In this document: positions 48,801 through 60,800 of the stretch, one piece after another
Numbering within the stretch: position 1 is the first letter of the stretch
Layout of the letters: each line of letters begins with the position of its first letter
NCBI GenBank assembly: GCA_017590115.1
Contig: JAGGNK010006448.1
Span: 10,836,099 to 10,900,098, forward strand
Source: Montifringilla adamsi
Taxonomy: Eukaryota > Chordata > Aves > Passeriformes > Passeridae
Reading direction: 5' to 3'
Length of the DNA: 64,000 nucleotides
The notes under the pieces: model-generated
What the model was told of the DNA's origin: nothing
Seen by the model: only the letters and a program-made list of their open reading frames with translations
Databases searched by the model: none
Position numbers and translations under genes: made by a program

Positions 48801-51800
48801 AAGAATTTATATATGTAATGTAAACACTGTGGTTTAATCTAACAAAGAGGAGAATAAATTTGCATGAATTTACTAGGGGAGAAAGATGTATAAGCAGAGT
48901 TAGCTACTGGCTTTTGCACAATGGCATTTGTACAATGGTGTTTGTGCTGCTCATGGCAGTGCAGCACTATTTCAATGCACCACTGAAATAATTTTCTTTC
49001 TATTTCCCATGACACCCTGACATTAGATGGACTTCCTTTTAGCCTGTAAATTTTAAAACAAAGAAACAAACCACTCAACCTACTGCTTTAAAACAACTAT
49101 CCCCACTTTCACCTTACCTTGTTGCTGTAAAATAAGGTTTTATTGTTGTGTGATATAAGCCATTAGATTTAGATACCACTTTATGAAATTATTCAAGGCA
49201 GCATGACTTGGAATAGCAGCTCTTCTCCCTAGAATCTTATTTTATATTTTACAAATTACCCTGAGATTTTTTTTCTTTTTTATTCAACACTTATGCAGTT
49301 GTGGCAGTGTTCAATAAAAGATAAAGGATTCCTCCTTTTCTATTTAAATAACTATTTCTTAGGGAATTCACTTTACTTGTTCTTCAAATCCCTTGTGAGA
49401 AAGGTGCCTTTGAGCCTCAGCCATTGTTAATCACGCTGGAGGTAAGCGACATACCACAAAGATGGGATCATTGGCAGCTGCGTGAGGGAGAGCACTGGTC
49501 CCATTCAGGAAAGAGTGAACCAGATTATGAAGGCTCAGCATCGGCGAGTCAAGGGCTCCATCTGGTTTATCAAAGCCCTCCAGCGCATTCCTGCGGATGG
49601 GTAAAAGCACCATCAAGTAAGCACATTTTGCTGACAAATGTGCTCATAAAGAAAACCAGCGACCCAGCCAGCTCTAGAGGAGCCAAAGCACAAACCTGAA
49701 ACTGAAACTGGAATTGCGGAAAAAGGGGGGTCTGTCAAACTCCTGCAGGGAAAGGCACCTCCTGACATCTTCCACAGTGGGTAGCTGCTCGCTGGAGCCG
49801 CGGGGCGGCCTCCGCCGCAGCGGCCCCTCATCAGTGCCATTGCACAGCGTGACCAGGCGGTTGTAGTCATCCAAACTGAGCGTGGAACAGGGAGAAGCAC
49901 AAGTCAGAAGAAGGTGAGCACTTGTTTGTTGGCTTTTTTCCATGCAGTACAAAGAGGCCTCGGCTATACATGTGAGTGAGCAGAGGTTTGGGATGGACAC
50001 CTCCTGGGGCACCTCAGTTCACCTCTCACAGCCTGGCAGATGAATTTATTGCAGAACCGTCATCATGACATGGCTTTCTGTGGCCCTGCATCCTCTGTGG
50101 ACTATCAGTCATTTAGACCAAAAGTTACCAGGTTCATTGTCCACAGAGAGAGGATGTTTTCAAAAAAGCAAGCACAACTCCCATCATGCCTTCTCTCTTC
50201 CCAAAGGCTTTGGAAGAAGTTTTCGTCAGGCAATGTAAAACGGAGTTTTCAATTTTGAATTGACAAACTTGCACTCCTGATTATGGACTATTTTTTGAAC
50301 TTTTAACAAAAAGGGAAAAAATTAAGGGAAATGTGAGCTGAGAAAACACAAGAAATGACAGAAAACAGGTTTTCACTTGCCATGTCTCAGCCATTTTAGA
50401 AGAAAAGCAAGAGCAATGCATTGCATCCTCTTTTTTCAGGGCCTTCGAGAACAACCTGCTGTTGCAGGGCTTACCCAGTAACTAATGGGGAGCAAATCCT
50501 TTATACCAGGGAGAGAAAGAGGGAAGAAAAACACTGTAACAGGGTGAAACAAAAAAAAAAAAAAAATCTGTTCTATTCAGTGTGAAATTAAACAGCATTT
50601 TCAGAAACTTTTGAAGTAGACAAAAGCTCTTCTCAGTTTAACCTTGGTGAAACAAAAGTTAGGTCACTTCAGTTTTCAAGAAAAAATCCAAAGCCCTATG
50701 TATCTTTGAGGAAAGAATAGGGGCATGACTTAAAGCCAGCTGGTGCCTAAAGCTGGAATTTCAAATATCTCTTTAGGTATCCAGAAAAAGAGACTATTTT
50801 GAAAAACCCTGAGCTTTTGGTACCTATGTCTGACTAACTGCACACTGCCCCTGAGCTGACAGAAGAATGATGTATGGGTATTGTAACCAACAGCATTTTA
50901 TGTCTCAGCACCCTGATCCCACATCTGAATCCCCTGTCAAAGCCCTGCTCTCACACGAGTCAGCACATTCCCACAGGGAGCTGGCAGCAAGCTCCTGGCT
51001 GGCTCTGTGCTGTTTTTCATGTGAAATCTCAGATATTTCAAAGTCAATCCCCAAACTGCATTAAATATATCAGGGTTAAAGTCTCATCCAAAACAAGGTA
51101 GCAGACTTTCCAGCCTATCTCTAGCTTCCTATATGCCAAAACAATTTTCTTTTTCTGCTGCTGAGATCAGTTGGGTGTATGTAATAGAGAACCAACACAC
51201 AGGCATTTCTTTTTTAGAAAGATACTTGCCAATTGGGAAACTCTTCAGACTTTTGGCAGCCACAAATTCTCTAAATCAACTAAAATCCTGTATTAGAAGA
51301 ATCATCTTTAAAAAATACACTTCCACAATATGAGAAAGTTTACACAGAACCATCTACCCATAAACTGATGGCGATTTCCAGCTTTAAAGAAGACATTTTG
51401 GCTATTTTCCTGCCACTCACTCAAACTGAGAGAGCAGCCTATGCTGTCGATGCTGAATGACAGCAAGGTTTTGTCCATGTGTGAGCTTGCCCTGGGTACT
51501 CCCCTACCTGTTACAAACTACTTGCCACCGGGAGAACCTGGAGCTCAGGTTGATCAGGCCCGGGTTGTCGGGCCGCGATGCCCCAAAGAGCTGGTCCGTG
51601 CAGATGTCACACTCGTTCCTGCCCGTGGCGAAGTTCCAGTACGGCAGCGCAAAGGACTCGTTGCCCGTCAAGCGCTGCAATGGACAGAAATGTGTTAGTT
51701 AGGAATCAGCTCCAAAGGGAAGAGAAAGAAAGGGACTCCTTCAAGCTGTTTGACTGGATATTTCACTGAATATTCAGCTTTTCATTCTGCATTTCAACTA

Positions 51801-54800
51801 CCTGCATTTCACAGTGCTGCTCCAACTCCTTCCAAAAGATTATGGCATTAAATCAGTCTAAGCAAAGACACTGTCACTAGTTTCCCTACTGTGAGACTGC
51901 ACTTCTTTTGGCCATGTTAGGCTTTCTGCCAACTCAGAGACCAGGCAGGAGAGCAGGAGCAGAGATGAATTGAGCCTTAAGCAAGTAACAGGCTTTGAGT
52001 GATGTAAGTGGGTAATGGGTAAAATTGTGCGTGTGGTTGGCTTTCGTTCCAGAAAACTGGCCCTGGGGAGGAATCTGAACTTGTGTTAATAGGGGAGTAC
52101 AGTGCATTTGATTGAGCTTGCTTGCCAGATACAATTTCACACAAGCAAGATCCTGCAGCTATTTTGATAAGCAACCATTTTCATTAGAGATCTGTAAGGC
52201 TGAAATACAGCAACACTGCCAATATAGAAGTCATGCAAATGGAAATGAGTCTATGCTTCTGCAACTGACTCTCGGTCACGTTAACATATATTAGTTTAAA
52301 AGGCATATTGCTAAACATATGTATGTATTAAATGTATAATATGTCATATTTAAAGGGAGTAATATTTAGAGCTGGTTTCATAGGAACAGCATCTTCAACA
52401 TCAGCCAACAATATCTGTTACCAAGTTTAACATGAAGGTGTTGCTTCAATTTTATTAATAAATACTGTTGCTTCACATCTTCTATCCTCTGTCATGGAGA
52501 TGAAGGGAAAAAAATCTCCATTATAACCTTCACATCACTGTTCATGGTGAGAAACCATTCAGTCCTCAGCACTCAGAAAGCACTAATTTCACTTAAAACA
52601 AAACAAAACAAAAAAAATTATCAATGAGCAAATACTCCTGGGAGTTTGGGTGGGAAACTATCCTAGGAGGTAGCTTACCCTTGGCTGGCTCAACAAAGTG
52701 ACAGTGAAAAAGAGAGAAGCTGTGCAAGGAAAAGGAAAGGCTGTTCAACTAACCTGCAATTCCCTCTCCAGCCACAGCAAGTGGTACCTATGCCAAGTAA
52801 CAAAGGCAGGTCCTTGGTGGGAGAAATCAATGCCTTTGAAGGGGCGGCCAGGACCTACAAAGGGATGATAAAGCAAGCATTTAGGCATCAAACGAGGCTG
52901 CAGAGAAAGACAGCACTTCCTTTTATTGCCTGGAGTGGAGTAAAACAAGAACCTTCACCTCTGCATCTTTGAAAAAAAGTGAACACATCAGAAGCTATAT
53001 CACTTACTTGAGACAAGTGAAACAAGCTCCTCTGAACAAAACTTCACATTCCCTAAAAAGCTGGATATTGTGAAGATTTCTTCTCACTTTAGTGGATTTT
53101 GATTTTAAAAAGCCGTTTTACTTTCTAAAACCCTATCTCCTTACTAATATGTGCATTACCTCATTCTCTTGCTCAGCTGCAAGACTTACACCATATAAGA
53201 CTTATACCATGTATCTATCAAGAGAACCTTAGCATTTTCCATGCCAATAGTAATCCAGAATCCTTTGCAAATTTCTTCAAATTGTGCTTGTTATTTCTTG
53301 TATTGTGCTTTTGCTGGGTGAGAGGTGAGAGGCTTCAAACCACACATGGATTTGTTTATCACTGTAGAAACCTTCAACCCACATATGCATTTATTTACCA
53401 TTGCAGCAGCACTAGAAGTTTTCCCTTTCCCTTTCCACATGACTGTCCTGTCCCCTGAAGAACCTTTGCTCTCACTATGCCAGAGGGTGCTTCCTTCAGC
53501 CCTGCAAAAGGGAGCTGTGCCAGAGGGGCAAACTGAGTCATACCCACTGCAGAGCAGCAGTTGCCCTCCAGCAAGGAGATAGGCATGGGCTGTTCAGCTT
53601 GCACAGGGGACTAGCAGGCAGAAAAGCCATCACTGGTTGGTGCACCTCCTACAAGAAGTAGGCTTTGTGAAATGGGGCTGGTATAGGTACTTCTGTCTAG
53701 AAAAGAAATGAGGCCCAGGAATCTGAATTTGGGAGAAAGCATGGGGTTAGATACCCAAACCTCTAAGCTAGGTTTTAAAAGGTAACCGTGGATAGTCGGG
53801 CAAATCCCATCCTTAGGGACTTGGTGACTTGCTGAAAGCCAGAGAAAGCAGTAGGACTCTGATCCAAATATCTCTGCATGGCCTGTGGCTTCACCACTGC
53901 AGACCCCCTTTCCCACCACCATTGCATCTACCTTGTCTTATGGACTGGGAACATCTTTTTGAAGTCAGTTGCTGCATGGCCACACTTCAGTTCACTCAAG
54001 TGAAGACTGTGCCTTGCTCCCTGTCAGACTGAAGATGCACCAGGAGTGCAACTGGTGTGCTCCAGCTGCCACAGGGTGTGGGGACCAGACCATAGCAGGT
54101 CCAAAGGACATCTCCCTTGAGTACTGATGGCCACCATCTTCTCACCACCAACTGTTTCACTCCATAACTCTGTGCCTACTACTGGGACACTTGTTCAGCA
54201 GTGGTATTTTCATGCTTTTCTTTACCTGCAGAGCCCATTGGAAAAGAAAAGAACTTACCCAAGAGTGTGTCTCTGACTGAGTAGTAATGAAGCCAAACAA
54301 AGTAGTTATAGATACTGCAGTTGGCAATCTGTGGTTCCTGTCCGCTTGGACCAAGCAGACTTCTCCAGTGCTGAGTTGCAATGACATAGTCCGGGTGAAT
54401 GGTTGTCTTGGCACGGTCTAGAGCATCAAAGAACTGCTCTCTCTCCTCTGCTGTCAGGGAGTGGATGTCCTTCCTGACAACTGCTGGCTTCCTCCTGTTG
54501 CATTCGGGGCCAGTCCAGCCAAACTTGCATTCACCACAGTTGTACCCACCAAAGTTTCCTGGATCAAGAGGGAACAGTCAGTCATGACATTACGAAGCAG
54601 GGAAAACTAACAGCGCAATGTAGAAGAATTAGTGCTCTTCTTCCCCAGAGATGCCAGTTCCTGGAAAGGACAGCAGCTGAGCAGACTTGCAGCTTTGCCA
54701 ATTGACTAACCAGAAGGATGACTGGCTCGATTCCCAGAGCCACAGCCGAGCCAAGAATCACAGTCAGCCAGTTGGGGAAGTGCTGGGTAATGGGCTTGAC

Positions 54801-57800
54801 GCCCTGAGGTGCTCAGAGCTCTGCAAAGCCCTCAGGCACGTGAGGACTCCCACTGAACAGAGAGCTGAGCAATTGAGGTTAAGCCAGTGATGAAGTGCTT
54901 TGCTCGACTGGCTCTCAAGTACTCCTGTACTTCCAGGATCAAATCCAAACAGGGTCAGTTCACATGGATCCTTAAGCTCAGAAAAAAATCCCTAAACAAA
55001 ACAGTTCTCTTAAGAACAAAATTTATGTGAAACTAGTGCCTCTTAACAGTGTATCTGGGGCCCAACACAAACCAGGACAAGCACCAGGGCTGCTGCTGTT
55101 CACCCTTTAAACATTATTAAATAGTGCTGCAATAACAGCCTGAGAAACACTGCACTACTGTCATTCCCTGCTGGCATCAATCCTAAGGCAAGTAATCAGG
55201 TCTGCTCTAGGATATTAGATCAGACTCCCTGATGAGATGGAAGAGCCCAGGAAAGCAGAGCTTGTTTTAAGCATAGCCTCCTGCATGCTGTGGCAGACAG
55301 CTGGCAGCAGCAGAAAGACCCCACTGGATCTTGCTCCCCCGTTTCTGGGGGAGCCAGGGAACAACCAGCCATTCCTGCAGTACACACCTGCCCCCTGCCT
55401 GTGTGCTGGCAGGCTGCACCAGTGTGGGACATGGGGCAATCTTGCCAGGGGCAGGGGGAAGCAGAGGGCAACAGGGTTCCTCTGGGATCTTCACACTGCT
55501 ATCAAAAATCTGCACTGACTCCTTAACCTGTTCTCAACCTCCCCTCCAACACACTCATTCCACAACAACCATGACAAAATGCCACAGAATCTCACTGCTC
55601 ACCACACATATTGGTGCTGGACTAACATGGAGATGAGGAAGTATCTTATGAAATGGTCCCAGATGGGCAGATGTCCCTAGGCTGTAGGCTTGAGCCTATG
55701 AACAGGACAGCAATTAACATTAAACCAGATTTCAGATTGCTGGGGGCTACAGGGATTATTACCAAATTCAAGGTTACAAGGGCTGTTAACAACAAGGCTA
55801 TGAAGCTTATGTCTAGCTTTTAGGGTAAGAGCTGCTGAAATGTAAACATCCTTGGCAGACTTCTGTGAGACAAAGATTGCAAAGAATATATGGGGACTGT
55901 TACTGCAGAGTTTGGACCAAATGTAGGGTGGTTATGGTTGCCTCAGAGCCCCTGAGATCTCTAAGTTTACATGTTGTCATGAAGCTGAGGATCAGTGCTC
56001 AGTTTAGGGACCACAAGAATGAAGGTTTCATTGGGGTTTTGGATCATGCACATCCCAATGGCATCCCATGAGGGCAATTTCCAAATATATGGCTTACATT
56101 TTGTCATGAAGCAAGTAGAAGCAGCTGGTTTCAGCTGCCATATTCCAGATATGAGGGAAGGCACCCAAAGCCAGGGGTCTGAACTGACTAAAGGGGATGA
56201 AGACACACACCAGAAAAAGCAAGTAGGTTATAGCTATATGAAACAAAGTAGATTGTGTGGATTGTATGGACTGGGGCGGAGGGGAGGTAAGCAACATGGA
56301 AGATTTATTTGATCACAGTAACCTAAGGGTCCCATCAGAATAGCACAATCACTGCAATTACTGTTATCAATTCAGTATTCTTCACTATCTGTGTCTTGTT
56401 CATTCTCCATGATTCAGCCTAGTTATTAGGGCCCATCACAGACTCCAGCCTGAACTGACCAGATGAAAAATATTAAGAATATCTTACAACATTGCATAAT
56501 TAGGCCATGTATACTGCTCAAGTTTCAGTCATGGACCACGAACTTCTGGAAAGCACCTATTGACCCCTCACACTCAGGTACAATTCAATCCTTAAGAGAA
56601 GGAGGAAAAAGCAGGAACCATGCTTTTAACCATGAAAAGATCTGTCAACAACCTCTTTTGAGACTGGCAGTTATTCCTCCAGTCATTTAAGGGACCCATC
56701 TACTCACAATGCTGGATAAGCATCACATTGAAATACAGCACTAACAGAACCAGAGGCAGTGCAGGACCAGGTTTGTGCTGTCTGGGTTGGTACTAGAACA
56801 AGACACTCTCAGTCACTTGAGGCACAGATGGTGCCTATTCCTCTCTCAGGAAGGGCCCTTTGAATCTGCAGGTCTTGATGCCTGAAATAATTTTATCAGA
56901 AAATATCTGTATTTTAGGTATACTCTATTCATCTCCTCAGGCTCTGACAATTTGCAAAGGCCTGAAATCATGTGTTATCTTCATGGGAAGAAAGCTTTCC
57001 TCCAACTGTATGTATCTGGAACCAGGTGGACCAGTGACTTGTCACCTGCTTCCCTCAGGCAGGTACTAATTATATCCAATTGATGCTCTCCAGGGTTGTC
57101 TCCCTCAACCACCCTATCTATGAAGGAATCCAAGGGCTCCATTCTTTCCATCACTTCCCCAGTCACTTTTCTATGGGGCATGAGCTTTTACTAAGTGAGG
57201 AGGACTGCAGTGGAGACTTGCATACAGGAGACAATTTCCAGGCAAAGTGGTATTTCACACTGCAATACTTCTGCCAATTGTGTTGAACATATTTGTCACA
57301 TCCTCGGGTCTATTTGATAATGTGCCATTGTCAGAAACACACAAAACCACAAAACTTCATTATATCAAAACTTTTTTTTCGCCATTTTTTTTTCAACAGG
57401 CTCTATGCATCACAGGACTGCCACTATGCAGCAGATGAAATGGCAAGAAAATTATGGAGGTCTATGGGATTTCCCATAATTCAAACATAAATTACTGCAG
57501 TAATCAGACACAGCTTTTTTATGACCCACCCAAATCCTTTTTTCAGCATTTGTTTCTAAAGCATTCTGCCAGGCCACTGATCTGGAAATTATGCATTACT
57601 GTTTCCAGAAAGTTCATTTACTGCCATGTGCACTTCCCACATGACAGCATTGTGAAATGCTGGTCTCTTAACTTCCCTGTCTGCTATGCTAGTGATGGTG
57701 GACTTCAATGGTACAGCTCTATGAAAGCAGGAAAAATAATCTCCTGATAGCAGGATATAGTGCCCAGTAGATATTTTCAGTAAAGCAGTGAAGCCCTTTC

Positions 57801-60800
57801 AAGATTCTTTTGCACACAGGAACTCTAGGAACATGCAAGGATTCATGCCTTAGCATTTTTTCACCTTCAGTGATTAACACATAGGAACTCAGTGCACAAC
57901 CCTCCTGAGGCTCTGCCAGGGACAACAGAGATTATTATCATCTCTTGTGGTTTCCAGAGAATACAGTGTGGGAGGTCATTCTGGTACACAGGAAGGAGAT
58001 CAAATCACTGTTGGATGCTCCCGGCTTCCACTGTTTCCAGGAATGTCCACTGTACTGCCGCTGGTCAAAATATCATCTGTGTATTCTCCATTAACCCTTT
58101 TGTCTGGAGATGGGATCACATGCCTGGGGAGCTGCCTTCTTCTGTACCCAATCTCAGCAACACTTAAAGTACCCTTTCTCAGTCAAGTTGGGTGAACCTG
58201 ACTCTTTCTGTAGGTACTATGGCCATGCTGCTTCTCCCAGTGGGTCAATCCATGGGCATGGCACTGAGAAAAATACACCTCTTATGACCTGTCACTCAGT
58301 ATGTGCTGACACACATCACTGTTGTATGCTAACACCAGTCATCACACACCACTGTAGCAGCTTCTCAAGCCTGGTCATTGCCTGAGGTAATGGATTTTCT
58401 ACCTCTTAGTGGTTGTAACATGGTTGGCCTTCAGTCACCAAACACAAATTAATAACTCCATCAACTTAGTGTCTTTTCTTCAGTAAAAATGAACCCACTC
58501 AACACTTACCATCTTCTGCCTTGTTTTAGTGCACCAAGATGACACCCAGGCAGCTGCCATGCCTCTTCATTCTATAGAGACCAGTTCAAATTAATGCCCA
58601 TCATTTATCGGATGGGGAGAAAGGACTCCTTTCCAGACTTCTTTAGCTATTGCATTAAAACAGGAGTTACACTGGATTTGAAACACCTGCATACTGCAAT
58701 TTCTCAAGGCTGGGATCAGGACTGCTAACATGTGGAACAAATGGTAAGCTCTTCCCTCTTTTCTAGCTCTTCATTTGGACACACAGGCTGCAGGATGTGG
58801 AAGATCTGTACCTACACTGGATTTAATAGGGTCATCAAGGTATGGCTATAATTTAGTATTGCCCCACAGACACATTACCCTACAACAAGTAAATTAAATT
58901 TATTTTGTGACCACTTCAAAAGCCCAATTTTTACTTCACGGGGTAGCCATCATATCAGTTACACGGCTTAACTGATAATTTGATTACAGATAAAGAAGAG
59001 ATATTAAATCATCTGTCCCCAGCTTGAATATATTGCACAGGAATTCAAAAGGATTTAACTTTTTTTTTTCTCAAAAAGCTTCAATTAAAAAATAGAATAA
59101 TGTTCAGCACATGCCCATATGTAAAACTTAGAAAGTGGAAGCAGAAAAAAAGAATTATGTTTAATTCCTCAGTGAACTCAAACTACGTCATTGTTTAATC
59201 AGTGTCACAATCTGTACTAACCACCACATGACTGACTGCAGTGATTTTTCACAATAGTCTTCTGTACTGAGTTTTTAAAATGCTATACCAGATCTGTATC
59301 CCAGCAGCACAGTGTTATCATTTAGAACTCAAAATAGCATTTAATTCACAAGTCTTCTAAAATAGTTTTCTTCTAAACTAAATCTCACTATCTCACTGAA
59401 ACACTGCTTTGTTGTGTAAACAGCTACAAGTCCCAATATTCAAGGTTGGACTCGCGTATCCATCGCTTGGTCTAATTCAACACGTACGCCTTCTTGAAAA
59501 CAAATTAGCACATTCCCCTTCACATGCACTGCACGCTGCCAGGATCTGTCAGGAGTTTCAGTTTAAGAATTTATATAAATTGAATAATATGAGGGGCACC
59601 CAAAACAATTGTTTTACAAACCAATTGTAAAACACATTCAATGGATTCAAAACTGAAATTAGTCAAGAACTAAAAACTCTTTGCTACCTTCCAACTACAT
59701 TTGTGCCATAACCCCATATTTTTTTACAAAGATGATATTTTTGCTGCAACCAACACATTGACTGAAATGTTCAGGATCCTGACAACAAACCTGCAATTGT
59801 TTATTGACCATGGCCCTTGGCACAAAAAGTGGGAAGCAAAGCTGGAGCTTTCTTTTGTTCTAATCTTATTCTATTTGTCCTCAGTTAAAGAAAAACTCAT
59901 GCATATTATCTGCTGAAGCCTAAAAATGGGAAAAAAATCAACTGATCCCATTATAGCCATTCATCCATATTTGTGTTTGGGATTTTCTTTTTGGTTTGTT
60001 AGGCTGTTTGGGAGGAAGGGGGGTCCATAAATATTCAGTATCCAGACCTGGATAGATATGACTATGATTTCTCCTTAGATACTAAGCTTTTAGCAAAAAG
60101 CAAAATTTATTGTGAAAACTCAAGAATCCCACAATTGGAAAATCTCAGCCCCTGTTCCTCACCATTCCTCCAGTTTGCTTACCACATAGCCATCAGCTGT
60201 GTGACACGTTCAGTTGGTACTGTCTAACCAAATAATCAACTACATGGTTGTTGGATTTCCCATAGCTTATCATTCTAAACTATAAAGATGCAACACAACT
60301 ATTTATATTGTTAAAGTGCAAGAAGGAGCCTTGGTGGGGTTGGAGTTTGCACAATCCAGGAACTATTCCAAACAGGCAGTTTGCAGTTTGGAAAATAAGA
60401 CAGCGTAATAGCAGAGACGTGTGCTGTTCCATGTCCCTTTGAATGGACATATTTAATTCCTGTTACCCTATGTTACCTAGCATTATGTTACACAGGTAGC
60501 ATAGCTCTGGATGTCTAATAAATACCACACATCACACCACTTACAGCTGGTGTGCAGACAACCAACCTGTATATTAAACCAAGTGGAAAAAAAAACCACA
60601 AAATAAAAAACCCTAACAGACACAGAGCCATGATCACCAGCATTGTAAAAGCATCAAATCTAATTCAAATCCAACACAGCTGTGAACTTCTTAGCATTCT
60701 CCCAGAAATGGTTTTGCATACAGCATCAAGCAGACTACAGCCCAGGAAAGCTTTCTGAAAATCATGCTTAAGGATACATTTCACTTACTGTTTTATCACT

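Noticed and set aside
55200..58400. Dense overlapping frames in DCT intron 1, considered as an old retroviral insert
   Set aside because: No conserved retroviral motifs, LTRs or continuous long frame could be identified.
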